From the NCBI GenBank assembly GCA_030765525.1, contig JAVCCK010000015.1:1-64000 (forward strand): 64,000 nt of DNA, in the 5' to 3' direction. Each line of letters opens with the position of its first letter. Position 1 is the stretch's first letter. A program made the translations under genes and the position numbers. Positions 33,263-42,509 of the stretch are shown one piece after another. The DNA is from Candidatus Lernaella stagnicola (GTDB lineage Bacteria > Lernaellota > Lernaellaia > Lernaellales > Lernaellaceae). The notes beneath the pieces are model-generated. The model had not been told where the DNA came from, searched no databases, and saw only the letters and a list, made by a program, of their open reading frames with translations.

Positions 33263-35035
33263 GTGAAGTTTTCTTCGCTGCCGTCTATGCTCGCGGTTCG
33301 TTGCGGCGTCCGGCCGGACGAGGAATCCTATCGCTACAAAAAAGACGGGCACTGGATCTCGGTGACATGGCGGCAAGCGCAGGCTGAAATCCGTCACCTG
33401 GCCTTGGCGTTTCTCGATTTGGGTCTGAAACGCGGCGACAAAGTTTGCATCATGGCCAATACGAGGCGTGAGTGGGATATCGCCGACCGCGCGGTTACGT
33501 CCTTCGGCGGCATTACCGTCGGGATTTACCAAACTCTGCCGGCCGACCAGGCCCAGTACGTGGCCGAGCACTGCGAAGCCAAAGCCGCCGTCGTGGAAAA
33601 CCAAGCACAGGCCGAGAAGCTCGCCTCGTTGAACATTCCGCACGTGATCGTGATGGACTCCGATGAAGCCGACGCTTCGTTGCTGCGTTTTGCCGATCTG
33701 ACCGCGCCGCACGAAGCCCGCGAGCAAACCTGGGGCGCAGCATTGGACGAACTTTCCGCCGCGCTCGAAAACGAGGATCCTGCCACCTACGTCTACACTT
33801 CCGGCACGACCGGCCCGCCCAAGGGTGCCGTTTTAACGCACGGCAATTTGCTTTCCGAAGCGCAATTGCTAAGCGAGAATCTGCAGGTGCGCGATTCGGA
33901 CACCGGCATATCCTGGCTGCCTCTGGCGCATGTGTTTCAGCGAGTGTGCTCGAACGCGGCGCTGTGGAGCGGTCTTATCACTGCCTATGCCGAAAGCGTC
34001 GAAAAACTAATCGATAACCTGGCGGAAGTGCGCCCGACGATTTTCTACGGCGTACCGCGAATTTACGAAAAGGCCCACGCGGCCATCACCCAACGGGCCG
34101 ACTCCGGCGGGGCAGCGCGGCGGCGTATCTTCCAATGGAGCGTCGGCGTGGGGCGTCGCATCAGTCGCTTGCGCCAAGAAAAGAAGGTCGCACCGCCCTT
34201 GTTACGCGCGCAATATTTTCTCGCACGAACCCTCGTGTTCAACCGGGTCAAAAAGGTTTTTGGGGGCAGGGTGCGGGTGGTGTTTTGTGCGGGTGCGCCG
34301 GTGGCCGCGCCGGTCCTCGAATTTTTCCACGCGGCGGACCTTCTCACGCTGGAGGGCTACGGAGCCACGGAAACCACCGCGGCTCTCACCTTCAACGTGG
34401 AAGGCGCCTACAAATTCGGCACCGTCGGCAAGCCCTTTCCCGGTCAGGAAATCAAGTTGGCCCAAGACGGTGAAATCCTGGTGCGCGGCTCCCTGGTCTT
34501 TATCGGCTATTTCCGGGATGCGGAGAAAACGAAAGCGGCTTTGAGCCCCGAGGGGTGGTACGCCACGGGCGATATCGGCGAGTTGGATGAGGAAGGCTTC
34601 CTGAAAATCACCGACCGCAAAAAGGACATCATCGTCACCTCCGGCGGCAAGAACATCGCGCCGCAGAACATCGAAAACGCGCTGAAGCAAAGCCCCTATA
34701 TCAGCCAGGCCATGGTGTGCGGAGATAAGCGAAACTTCTTGACGGCCCTAGTCACGCTGGACGCCGACGCCTTGCGCCCGTGGGCCGCCGCGCATCATTT
34801 GACCGCCGACGACTGGCCCGCATTGTGCCGCCACGACGCGGTTCGATCGCTGCTCCAAGCGGAAATCGACGCCGTCAACCAACGCCTCGCTCGCTTCGAA
34901 ACGATCAAGCGCTTCCGGATCGTTCCCGACGAGTTCGCCGTCGAAGGCGGCGAGCTGACGCCGACCTTGAAGGTCAAGCGCCGCGTCGTGAACAAACGGT
35001 ACTGCGACCTCATCGACGGAATGTACGACGATTAA
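33263..35035 (+). CDS. Long-chain-fatty-acid-CoA ligase (AMP-forming)
   Basis: A 590-aa adenylating enzyme of the FadD/ACSL group. The GTG start at 33263 follows GGGAGG. P-loop YTSGTTGPPKG is at residues 178-188. WLPLAHVFQRV, the long-chain-type linker, then EGYGATETTAA (A5), ATGDIGELDEEGFLKITDRKKDIIVTSGGKNIAPQNIE (A7-A8) and the C-terminal Lys-bearing LTPTLKVKRRVV (A10) are all present. It activates fatty acids for breakdown or lipid building, at the membrane face. The stop overlaps by four bases the stop of the convergent gene. Confidence 0.95.
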   Translation: MKFSSLPSMLAVRCGVRPDEESYRYKKDGHWISVTWRQAQAEIRHLALAFLDLGLKRGDKVCIMANTRREWDIADRAVTSFGGITVGIYQTLPADQAQYVAEHCEAKAAVVENQAQAEKLASLNIPHVIVMDSDEADASLLRFADLTAPHEAREQTWGAALDELSAALENEDPATYVYTSGTTGPPKGAVLTHGNLLSEAQLLSENLQVRDSDTGISWLPLAHVFQRVCSNAALWSGLITAYAESVEKLIDNLAEVRPTIFYGVPRIYEKAHAAITQRADSGGAARRRIFQWSVGVGRRISRLRQEKKVAPPLLRAQYFLARTLVFNRVKKVFGGRVRVVFCAGAPVAAPVLEFFHAADLLTLEGYGATETTAALTFNVEGAYKFGTVGKPFPGQEIKLAQDGEILVRGSLVFIGYFRDAEKTKAALSPEGWYATGDIGELDEEGFLKITDRKKDIIVTSGGKNIAPQNIENALKQSPYISQAMVCGDKRNFLTALVTLDADALRPWAAAHHLTADDWPALCRHDAVRSLLQAEIDAVNQRLARFETIKRFRIVPDEFAVEGGELTPTLKVKRRVVNKRYCDLIDGMYDD

Positions 35036-35586
35036 GCTGCCGTGTGAATGCGCCGTACTGCGGTCGCGCCGCGTTCGAATACACCGGCCGAGCGGCAGAT
35101 TTCGTGCTTCGCATTCAGGCGCGCCAGATTCATCGTTAGCGCTTCTTCCAAACCGCCGGTCAGCGTGACCAAAACGAGCTTGGCGTGCAACGTGCCGGAT
35201 TCGATCAAGTCCCGCGCTTCCTGCAAAACACGCCGCGCGATTTCGTCGTGCTCGCCCAGCGCCGGCAGGTCCCAATGATCCTTGCGCAGCTTGTGCGGCG
35301 CGGCGGCCATCAGGCGATCGCGCAACTTCAGCAACGCGGCGGCGTTGGTCGAAATCTCCGGGCAGAACCGGAAAATAGCGTCTGTCACCAGGTGTGGGGA
35401 GTCGTCAGACTCGGCCACCAACGGCCCTCCGGGCAACTCCTGGGTTTCGTAAAGCTCCGGAATCATTGACTTAGCCGTCCAAGCGGGCCGGGCGCCTTCG
35501 TGCAGCGTCAGCAGCAAGTCGGCGTTGATTCCGGGCTGGTAGCGGTCCAGGCCACCTACGAACAAAAAAGCGGTTTGAGTACTCAT
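35032..35586 (-). CDS. Conserved-looking protein of unknown function
   Basis: A 184-aa protein that I do not recognise. The ATG at 35586 has GGGAGGAAGG upstream. No signal peptide or membrane segment, so cytoplasmic. It alternates beta strands and helices (TAFLFVGGLD, AKLVLVTLTGGLEEAL), with a Pro-rich middle and a basic end (GVFERGATAVRRIHTA). His and Cys are spread singly, without a metal motif. It is divergent from the WYL regulator with a 103-base spacer, so the regulator may control it. Reading frame, ribosome-binding site and codon use support a real gene. Confidence 0.7.
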   Translation of the reverse strand: MSTQTAFLFVGGLDRYQPGINADLLLTLHEGARPAWTAKSMIPELYETQELPGGPLVAESDDSPHLVTDAIFRFCPEISTNAAALLKLRDRLMAAAPHKLRKDHWDLPALGEHDEIARRVLQEARDLIESGTLHAKLVLVTLTGGLEEALTMNLARLNAKHEICRSAGVFERGATAVRRIHTAA

Positions 35587-35689
35587 TTTCCTTCCTCCCG
35601 TGGTTTTGCTTCCCGTTTATGCCACCTATAATGAGCCTCGGTAGTGACAGGATAGGTCACGCCTTTTTCCAAAAACGGGAGGTCGGCGC

Positions 35690-36682
35690 ATGCGCGGCGA
35701 TAAAGCAATTCGTTTGCTCAAGGAAATGATGTACCTCACCTCCCGCTTCGGGAAGAGCCTGGTGGACATCCAGGAATACCTGGTCGAGGAGGGCGTCCAC
35801 GTTCATGCACGCACAATTCGTCGTGATCTCGCCGAGTTGGAGGTGGCCGGTCTGTGGGTGGAGGTCATCAAGCGCGACGATGGCGAGACGGTCTACCGCA
35901 TCGAAGGCGATATGCGGATCGACACGAAATTCAATATTCGGGAAATCGCGGCACTGATTTTTTCGTTGAAAAAGATGCAAACGCTGCAAATTTCGCCATT
36001 TGGGGCTGATTTGGAGTCCGTTTTGGACAAGATTCTCGCCCAAACGCCGCCGCGAGTCGCAAAAATCGCGCGGGAATTGCACTATGCCTTCGAGCCCTTG
36101 GAAACGCAGTTCAAAAGCTATCTGCTCCCGGCCGATGAGTCGAAGGTGATGACCCTAACCGAGTCGATCTACACCCGTCACGCCTTGCACTTTGTTTATG
36201 CGAACATCCGGGGCGACGCGAAGGAATACGACGTGTGGCCCATGAAAATGGTGCAATTCCGAGGCAGTTTGTACGTCTACGTGTGTCGGCCCGGCGAGGC
36301 GGAAAAGCCCTTCGTGTGCGCGGTCGACCGAATTCGCAGCATCCACAAACTTGAGGACCGCTACACCGAAAACGATCTGCGGAAGGCTTCGACAAGAATT
36401 TCTCAGATGCGCGAGCGAGCGTTTGGACTGGTGGACGACGGCGTGCTCAAGCATTACCGCATCCACATTGCGAAGCGCCTGGCGCGTTACATTGCCGAGC
36501 GGACGTGGCACTCGTCGCAGGAAATCACGACGCGGGAGGACGGCTCGATCTTGCTCGAATTCACCGCGTCGGGGGCGTACGAGGTGGAGGCGTGGATACG
36601 ATATTTAGGTGACGCCGTCATAAAAGTACGGTCTGAAGACGTAGAATCAGACACATTGGGAGACCAATCGGCGACGGACTAG
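35690..36682 (+). CDS. WYL-domain transcriptional regulator
   Basis: A 330-aa regulator. The N-terminal winged helix (about 1-75) reads KAIRLLKEMMYLTSRFGKSL then HVHARTIRRDLAELEVAGL, the DeoR/YafY-type HTH. The WYL domain is at about 140-230 (LHFVYANIRGDAKEYDVWPMKMVQFRGSLYVYVCRPGE), with the usual ligand-pocket order but with 'FVY' in place of W-Y-L. The C-terminal WCX-like part is at about 245-315. WYL proteins sense nucleotides or ssDNA and often control DNA-damage or phage-defence genes. The only close neighbour is the divergent unknown gene. GGGAGG precedes the ATG. Confidence 0.92.
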   Translation: MRGDKAIRLLKEMMYLTSRFGKSLVDIQEYLVEEGVHVHARTIRRDLAELEVAGLWVEVIKRDDGETVYRIEGDMRIDTKFNIREIAALIFSLKKMQTLQISPFGADLESVLDKILAQTPPRVAKIARELHYAFEPLETQFKSYLLPADESKVMTLTESIYTRHALHFVYANIRGDAKEYDVWPMKMVQFRGSLYVYVCRPGEAEKPFVCAVDRIRSIHKLEDRYTENDLRKASTRISQMRERAFGLVDDGVLKHYRIHIAKRLARYIAERTWHSSQEITTREDGSILLEFTASGAYEVEAWIRYLGDAVIKVRSEDVESDTLGDQSATD

Positions 36683-36716
36683 CGACTGAATGGTCGTCGA
36701 TTATGTCCGAAGACAT

Positions 36717-37304
36717 TCATTTGTCACCGTTTTGCAGCAATTGCTGCTGCATTTTTTCGACTTCTTCCTCGAGGGTCTGGCCCTTTTTCGAGATCAAAAC
36801 TTTCCACTTGATCGACGGGTCGATCATCTTGTCCTTGATCAATTGCTGCACCGCGAGGTTGACCTGGAAGATGGTGCCATAGCGGGCGCGGTGGTCGGCG
36901 ATCAACCCGACGATGGGTTCCTTGAAGCCGGCCTCGCTGATGAGTTCGCGTAGTCGCTTGTCGATTTTCTTGTGGGCGTCCTCCCGCTCGGAAGCCAAAT
37001 ACATTTCGCGACCCAGGATGGGTTTGCAGTATTCCTCCCACTGCTCTTCGTCGGCAAAGCCGGCCAGGAGATCTTCGCGGCTTTCGACCAGGGCGGCGAT
37101 GTTGGATTCGCGGTCGATGATCAAGGTGACGACCTGCTTGTCGTCCTCGACCTCGATTTCAGTTTCCGTATCGACCTTCGGCGGGACGATCAGGTCTTTC
37201 TGGACCTTAAATACGATCAAGGTCTGGGCGATGATGAAGAAGAACAGCAGGATGAAAATCAGGTCCTGCAGGTTGAGCTCTTCGTCTTCGATAATTCGTT
37301 TCAT
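36717..37304 (-). CDS. ExbD/TolR-like proton-channel partner
   Basis: A 195-aa protein with one N-terminal membrane helix (about 14-31) starting DLIFILLFFFIIAQ. Asp14 sits where the proton-carrying Asp of ExbD/TolR/MotB proteins lies. The periplasmic part is larger than in ExbD (about 140), with an acidic stretch (TETEIEVEDDKQVV) and coiled-coil-like helices. It lies directly after the TolQ-like gene (20 bases) at the end of an eight-gene operon. With the TolQ-like protein it would use proton flow to drive the TonB-like and periplasmic components. Only one such subunit is encoded; Myxococcus AglRQS has two. Confidence 0.85.
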   Translation of the reverse strand: MKRIIEDEELNLQDLIFILLFFFIIAQTLIVFKVQKDLIVPPKVDTETEIEVEDDKQVVTLIIDRESNIAALVESREDLLAGFADEEQWEEYCKPILGREMYLASEREDAHKKIDKRLRELISEAGFKEPIVGLIADHRARYGTIFQVNLAVQQLIKDKMIDPSIKWKVLISKKGQTLEEEVEKMQQQLLQNGDK

Positions 37305-37324
37305 ATCCGCTTCCTTCGCGGTGC

Positions 37325-38104
37325 CTAGTTGCTGTACATGGATTCGATGGGAATCGTGGAAATTTCGTCGTTGATCTTATCAACCTTGGCCAGCAACGCC
37401 TGTCGCAGGATGGAACCCAAAATCTTGATTACCACGCCGAAGACCGAGGTCATGATGGCGATCATGATCGAGTACTGCAGTTCGCTGAAGGTGTCGGGAC
37501 TCATTTGCCCCTCGGTTTGAATCGCCTCGGCGGAAACGGCGAAGGCCAGGATCAGCCCCAGCAGGGTGCCGAGAAAACCGACGATCGGCCCGAGGCCCGA
37601 GAGCGTGGTGATCGTGTTGATCGGTCCGGCAAAGCGGTTCATGTAGTTTTCGATCTTGGCCTTGAAGTATTGCTCGAGCATGAATTGCTGCTTGAGCGCA
37701 TTGGGCAGCATCGCCGCCACAATCTCCGTGAGAATATTGCTCTCCACGGTGAGTGGATCCGATTTATTGCGAAACACCTGGATGTCGGCGCGAGCCTCGG
37801 GATTGGCAAGCACTTTTACCAAACCCCGCCGTTGGGATTCGCTGTAAAAGTTTCGTCGGTTAAGTAGAAAGACGCCGTAGTACACGTAGTTGACCAAAAG
37901 GATGATCGTCATGGCGTACAGGAGGAACACGCAGACTCGACCGGCGGCGCCGACCATTGGCTTGAACTTGGCGGCCAACACTTTGCTTTCAAGAATCGCC
38001 GGGCTCATCAGCGCGATGACCAGCAGCACGACAATCAGCGCGGCGATCACGATCACGTTCGGTTGTTTTATTCGCTTCGAGAGACTCGTATCGGACTGTG
38101 ACAT
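37325..38104 (-). CDS. MotA/TolQ/ExbB-type proton channel
   Basis: A 259-aa inner-membrane protein. The start at 38104 has TGGAGGA upstream. Helices are at about 16-35, 57-82, 162-192 and 211-232. The signature GPIVGFLGTLLGLILAFAV (172-190) is the MotA/TolQ/ExbB domain. Between helices 2 and 3 is a cytoplasmic loop of 80 residues, as usual. The two N-terminal helices instead of one are a variation. It would form the pentameric stator around the TolR-like dimer. Operon neighbours upstream encode periplasmic and outer-membrane parts, so it powers a dedicated machine rather than Tol-Pal. Confidence 0.9.
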   Translation of the reverse strand: MSQSDTSLSKRIKQPNVIVIAALIVVLLVIALMSPAILESKVLAAKFKPMVGAAGRVCVFLLYAMTIILLVNYVYYGVFLLNRRNFYSESQRRGLVKVLANPEARADIQVFRNKSDPLTVESNILTEIVAAMLPNALKQQFMLEQYFKAKIENYMNRFAGPINTITTLSGLGPIVGFLGTLLGLILAFAVSAEAIQTEGQMSPDTFSELQYSIMIAIMTSVFGVVIKILGSILRQALLAKVDKINDEISTIPIESMYSN

Positions 38105-38127
38105 CGATTCCTCCACCGATGGTTTTG

Positions 38128-39129
38128 TTATTTGTCTTTCGGCTTTTCGCCGCCTGATTTCTTCGCTTCGCCGACTTCCGGCTTGGCGTAAAGCGTTACC
38201 GAGTCGCTAAGCGTTTCCACGACGAAACGATTTTCGCTCGGGTCTGAAACGATTTTGAACTCGATCGGCAGCGCGCCCGAACTGCCCGTATCCATCGTGT
38301 ACTTGCCGGGCGGCAAATAAATCTCGAAACGATTGGGCCGCTGCTCGGTCAGCTTCTCGGTCGTGACGATGTAACGCTTCAGGCCGCGCAAGAAATCCGC
38401 CTGCGCCACGGCGAGGTAGTAGTCGCTCGCGGTGCCTTTCTGCGACGCGAAGCGAACTTTCTGTTCCATCACCTTGGCCACCGAGGCCTGCGAAATGTTC
38501 TTGCCTTCGATCGTCACGCGGACCGTATCGGTACGCGCCCAGTTGCCCAGGCTCTCGGTGAGCCAGAAGCGAATCGGGCGGCGGTCCTGATACGTATCGA
38601 TCTTTACCGTCACGGCCTCGACGGTCGGGTAGACGGCCTTGGCTCGTTTGATCCAATCGTTGGCGGCGGCCGCGAACCCCTCGTATCCCTTGGCGACCGC
38701 GTAGAGCGCGAAGGCTTCACCAACCAGCGGCGCGAGCGGATGCGCGGAGCCGGCGTCGACGATGTCGGATGACGTGCCGATGCGGTCCAGGTCGAGGCGC
38801 GCGGAACGTTCGGCTTGCTTGAACATCAGCGGATGCTCGACGTGTTTGTAAATCATGTATTCGATCTGCTCGACCATCTCCCGCTTTTGCCATGGATCGC
38901 GCGTGCGGCGCAGTTCTTCGATGAGCCGGCAGATGTCGCTGTTAACCCATTCGAGGTTGAGATTAAGCAGCATGGGAGCCGGGGGCGCGACGTCGGGCGC
39001 GGCATCGGTTACCGGTGCGGGCGGGGCGTCGTCGGCATCGCCGCCGTCATCCTGCGCCAAGCCGATGGACGCGATAACGAGCAGCAGGGCCAGGCCGATA
39101 GTCAGAATGCGAATCGTGTGCTTGTTCAT
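38128..39129 (-). CDS. Secreted protein of the motor operon, unknown family
   Basis: A 333-aa protein with a signal peptide (1-25, ends GLAQ). A short acidic Pro/Ala-rich segment (DDGGDADDAPPAP...) follows, then a helical region (about 55-165) and a beta-rich end (about 215-320: RFEIYLPPGKYTMDTGSSGALPIEFK). No family recognised. It lies between the TPR-like gene (10 bases) and the TolQ-like gene (23 bases), so it is likely a periplasmic component of the same machine. Its C-terminus ends Lys-rich (KKSGGEKPKDK). Confidence 0.7.
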   Translation of the reverse strand: MNKHTIRILTIGLALLLVIASIGLAQDDGGDADDAPPAPVTDAAPDVAPPAPMLLNLNLEWVNSDICRLIEELRRTRDPWQKREMVEQIEYMIYKHVEHPLMFKQAERSARLDLDRIGTSSDIVDAGSAHPLAPLVGEAFALYAVAKGYEGFAAAANDWIKRAKAVYPTVEAVTVKIDTYQDRRPIRFWLTESLGNWARTDTVRVTIEGKNISQASVAKVMEQKVRFASQKGTASDYYLAVAQADFLRGLKRYIVTTEKLTEQRPNRFEIYLPPGKYTMDTGSSGALPIEFKIVSDPSENRFVVETLSDSVTLYAKPEVGEAKKSGGEKPKDK

Positions 39130-39139
39130 GTCGCCACCC

Positions 39140-40579
39140 CTATTCCGCCGCCGCGGCCTGACAGACCGGGTCGTAGCGCAGCGTCAGTTCGCGGGCTTCA
39201 ATTGCCTCGCCGAAGCGGCGCAAGTAGTTGACGTGGTTTTGGTAGACGCGGCAGAACTCCGCGTCGTTGACCGGGGCGCGTCCGCCGTGTTTCTGGAGCG
39301 TGGCTTTGAAGGCGCGGGTCGAGGCGAAAAGGCAGATTTCCTTGTAATTGTCGAAGGCGCGTCGGTTGCGGCGGGCGTTGGAGGCCAGCTTGTCGGCGGC
39401 GTCGGCGATCAGCAGGAAGGTCGTCTCCTTGCCCTCCCAATTAAAGCCGGAGTTGAAGACGAACTCTTTCAGCGACACGACACTGCGGTGATCCTTGCGC
39501 AGATGGTGGAAGTACTCGAGCCCCGTGAGGTTCGAGCCGTAGCTTTTCTGCAATTGCGCGATCAACTCGCTGCTGTCCATTTCGTAGGGATATTCCTCGC
39601 GGCGGCTGTCGGCCTTGGCCTGGTTGATTTTGGCCATGACGTTGAGCCCCTCGTAGGCGTTGGTGAAGCCGATTTTGTAATACGAGACCAGCTTCTCGTT
39701 GTCTTTGCTGTTGTAGAGGCTGCACAGGTAGGCCACGTCGGCATTGAGCACGGCGCGCGCCTTGTTGGTGCGAACGCGTTTGAGCGCTTCGTTATAGAAG
39801 TGCAGCGCCTTGGTGAAATCGGCTTCGGTCTTTTCGCTTTGATCGTATTTTTCGCGGTGCCGATTGGCTTTGTATTTGTACATTCCCACGACGGGGTTGT
39901 TGTCGAAGTAGCTCAGTTCGTGCAGTTCGGTCATCCAATCTTTGAACAACTTCAGGTTACTCTGGCGCACTTCGCTGTCGGCCTTAGTCGGGTCCACGAG
40001 TTCGAAACGATCGGCCAGCATGCGCAGGTACGCGGCCAAGAGCCGGGCGCGCCCGGGGGCGTCCTCGCTTTTCAGCACGCGCTCGATCACTTCGTCGCGG
40101 AAATCACGCGACCAAATCAACAGATTGTCCGAGAGCGTCTCACGCGCGAAATTCTCTTGGGCGTGCAGGTTGCGCATCGCTTCCCACATTTCGTTGAGCG
40201 CGTCGTACTCGCGTTGCGCCATGTCCGCGCCGTCGCTCAAATGATCCAGGGCCTGCATACGCGCCACGCCGAGGTTGAACGAGGCTTCCTCGGAATAGCT
40301 GAAGGCGATGGAGTTCTCCAGGTATTTGACCGCGTAGGTCAGATCCACGCCCTGTTTCGTCTTTTCGTATTGCCGCAGGTGTGCCATGCCACAGTACTTA
40401 TAGATGATGTGAGCGCCCGCGTCGGCATCGATGGCGTCTTCTTGACCTTGGCACATCGTGGCGAGCTGTTGGTACTCGCCGGCCGAGTACAGAGCTTTGT
40501 ACGACTCCCATTCGGCGGCCGCGAGGCCGGTGAGCAGGAGCAGGAGAACCAGACTTCCAATTAGAACGCGTCGTTGCAT
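39140..40579 (-). CDS. Secreted helical (TPR/SEL1-like) protein of the motor operon
   Basis: A 479-aa protein with a signal peptide (1-22, LTGLAAAE). The rest is nearly all amphipathic helices arranged in pairs, with TPR-like positions such as YKALYSAGEYQQLATMC, AVKYLENSIAFSYSEEASFNLGVARM and FTKALHFYNEALKRVRTNKARAVLNADVAYL. No sequence-level family call can be made. Myxococcus GltE is a TPR protein in an equivalent place, which supports, but does not prove, an Agl/Glt-like role. It would act as a periplasmic scaffold between the inner-membrane motor and outer-membrane parts. Confidence 0.7.
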   Translation of the reverse strand: MQRRVLIGSLVLLLLLTGLAAAEWESYKALYSAGEYQQLATMCQGQEDAIDADAGAHIIYKYCGMAHLRQYEKTKQGVDLTYAVKYLENSIAFSYSEEASFNLGVARMQALDHLSDGADMAQREYDALNEMWEAMRNLHAQENFARETLSDNLLIWSRDFRDEVIERVLKSEDAPGRARLLAAYLRMLADRFELVDPTKADSEVRQSNLKLFKDWMTELHELSYFDNNPVVGMYKYKANRHREKYDQSEKTEADFTKALHFYNEALKRVRTNKARAVLNADVAYLCSLYNSKDNEKLVSYYKIGFTNAYEGLNVMAKINQAKADSRREEYPYEMDSSELIAQLQKSYGSNLTGLEYFHHLRKDHRSVVSLKEFVFNSGFNWEGKETTFLLIADAADKLASNARRNRRAFDNYKEICLFASTRAFKATLQKHGGRAPVNDAEFCRVYQNHVNYLRRFGEAIEARELTLRYDPVCQAAAAE

Positions 40580-40619
40580 GAGTTTTGTTTCACTCCGTTT
40601 CGCGATTCATCAAACCAAT

Positions 40620-41591
40620 CTAATTGCCGCGAATCCACGCGGATTGAATTTTGTCGCTGCCGCACAGCAAGCGATAATTACCTGCGACGACATAGCCGGT
40701 TTTGCCCTGGCAGCGGTACTGCAGATGCGCGACCGGCCCGGTCGAGGGCAGCTTGATCCAATTGATGGTGCCGCCGGAGCCGCTGTCGGTGTTCGACTTC
40801 TTTTTTCCGCCCAGGTCTCCCAGCGCTTTGGACCCGGCACCGGTGTCTTTGGCCTTGGGTGTCGAACCGATTCGCTTGAGCTTCGAGGTTCCCTGACTGT
40901 CTTGCCGCACCGGTTTACGGCCGACGTTGGACAGATTGACCGACGAGTTGTCCGTCGCTTTGCCGGTGGTATTGGCGAAGCGCCGACTGATGACGCCGGC
41001 GGAATTGTCGCTGTCTTTCACGGCGTTGAGTTGCGAGTTCTGCAGATCGCGAGCCAGATCGGTTTTCGGCTGGTCGATTTGCAGTTCCTTCAGTTCCTGC
41101 TGGTTGTCGAGGTCTTCGAGCTTCTGCTCCATCTGATCCATCGGTTTGGGCGTGGGCATGGGCTCGTCTTCCGGCGGCGGCGTCGGTTCGGGCGTCGCTT
41201 CCGGTGGTGGCGGCGGCGGCGTGCGTTCGGGCGGCGGCGTCATCATTTCGGGCATTTCCACCATGGCCAGCAACTCTTCGTCGATCACCGCGGTGGTGAT
41301 GCGGCCGAAGACGCCGACAAACAGCGCAAAGACCGCCAAGTAGACGTACGTTTCCTTTTTTCTGGCCGTTTCGGAGAGCCAATCTTTGAGCATCGTGCCG
41401 TAGCCGGGTTTGTTTCGCTCGGGCGGCAGGTGCGGAATGATCTCCCGCGGATCGACCGGGCCGTCGTCCACCATGATTTCGAACAAGGAGTTGTTGGCGT
41501 CCAAATCGAAATCGAAGTGAATCGTAACTTGTTCGATTTCGAGGGGCGACAAACTTTTGTCGAGTTGATCGAGGAATTTCTTTTCAATCAT
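40620..41591 (-). CDS. TonB-like transducer with Pro-rich periplasmic segment
   Basis: A 323-aa protein. A cytoplasmic N-terminal domain of about 80 residues is unusual for TonB. One membrane helix (about 81-102, TYVYLAVFALFVGVFGRITTAVI) is followed by a Pro/Glu-rich stretch (about 117-150), then a Gln/Asp-rich coiled coil and a Ser/Gly/Lys-rich tail. The end (TINWIKLPSTGPVAHLQY) lacks the classical TonB receptor-binding fold. The layout (cytoplasmic domain, one helix, Pro-rich spacer) resembles TonB-like proteins in the Myxococcus Glt complex. It stands in the operon with TolQ-like and TolR-like genes, the natural motor for such a protein. Confidence 0.75.
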   Translation of the reverse strand: MIEKKFLDQLDKSLSPLEIEQVTIHFDFDLDANNSLFEIMVDDGPVDPREIIPHLPPERNKPGYGTMLKDWLSETARKKETYVYLAVFALFVGVFGRITTAVIDEELLAMVEMPEMMTPPPERTPPPPPPEATPEPTPPPEDEPMPTPKPMDQMEQKLEDLDNQQELKELQIDQPKTDLARDLQNSQLNAVKDSDNSAGVISRRFANTTGKATDNSSVNLSNVGRKPVRQDSQGTSKLKRIGSTPKAKDTGAGSKALGDLGGKKKSNTDSGSGGTINWIKLPSTGPVAHLQYRCQGKTGYVVAGNYRLLCGSDKIQSAWIRGN

Positions 41592-41612
41592 AAGCGGCCT
41601 GTTTTCCTCCGA

Positions 41613-42509
41613 TCACTGCGGGTTGGCCAGAAATTGCTGCAAAACCGAATCCTGATGAATCTTGTACCCGGCCAGCGAAAAGCCACTGTAAAGACGATAC
41701 ACCCTGTATTCAAGATCGGACCGCAGCCGGTGAACCTGCGTCCGGAAGCAGCAATTGCAGACGATCACCCCGTAGCCGACGTAAATGCCCACCGTCGTTT
41801 CGCCGATGTATTCACTGAAAACGAGGATGTCGCCGAAGGTGACTTCCAGGGGGGCTTCGATGCGTTCGAGGTTTTGGGCCAGGTACGGCTCGAGCCCGTG
41901 GACCGATGAATCCACTTTCCACGGCACCTGCAGCGTGTCTTGCAGGAACTTGCGGTCGGAAATGAAATTCGTCCCCTTGCGCATGTTCTCCAGAACCTTT
42001 TGGGAGATGATCGCGCCCTCGAGATTTTGCAGGCGGTCGAGGGCTTCGACGCGCAGGTCGGCGGCGGAGATGCCGCAGGGGCCGGGGGTGATTTCGAGAT
42101 CGAGGATGGTCGAATAGCCTCTGCCGATTCCTTGGAAGCTGGTCAGGCGGTTGAATTTCACGTCGTAGAGGCAGTTGTTGTCGGCATCGGGAAGGGAAAC
42201 GTGGTTCCAGGCATACGCGCTGTAGAGGACGTATTTCCCGTTTTCGTTTTTCCGGAATTCGATACCGCGCTGCTTCTCGGCATAGTCGAGAGATTTGGCG
42301 AACAGGTCGTAGGTCGGCGGTCCTTTAAGTTCGGAGACATACCGGCGCGTCGCTTCCGGGTCGTTGCCGGGCGGCTGGACGGAGGGGTCGGAGACCTCAG
42401 TCGGCGCCGCGGGATCGGTATTGACGTTCTTCTTCGCGCACGCGCCCAGGGCGAGCAACATCGCCAAACAAAGGACGACGATCCACGTTGTTTTGTTAGT
42501 AAACCACAT
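41613..42509 (-). CDS. Lipoprotein of the motor operon, unknown family
   Basis: A 298-aa protein. The start at 42509 (a GTG at 42512 is adjacent) follows AAAGGAG. The signal peptide ends LALGAC (lipid Cys 24). An extended Pro/Asp/Asn segment (about 30-55) follows, then a mixed alpha/beta domain with four clustered Cys late in the protein (VIVCNCCFRTQ and others). No family recognised. It overlaps the barrel-candidate gene by 14 bases, so the two are translated together, which suggests an outer-membrane lipoprotein-barrel pair. Confidence 0.7.
   Translation of the reverse strand: MWFTNKTTWIVVLCLAMLLALGACAKKNVNTDPAAPTEVSDPSVQPPGNDPEATRRYVSELKGPPTYDLFAKSLDYAEKQRGIEFRKNENGKYVLYSAYAWNHVSLPDADNNCLYDVKFNRLTSFQGIGRGYSTILDLEITPGPCGISAADLRVEALDRLQNLEGAIISQKVLENMRKGTNFISDRKFLQDTLQVPWKVDSSVHGLEPYLAQNLERIEAPLEVTFGDILVFSEYIGETTVGIYVGYGVIVCNCCFRTQVHRLRSDLEYRVYRLYSGFSLAGYKIHQDSVLQQFLANPQ

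Noticed and set aside
36717-38104. Housekeeping Tol-Pal motor
   Set aside because: No tolA, tolB, pal or ybgF follows; the operon holds other envelope proteins instead.
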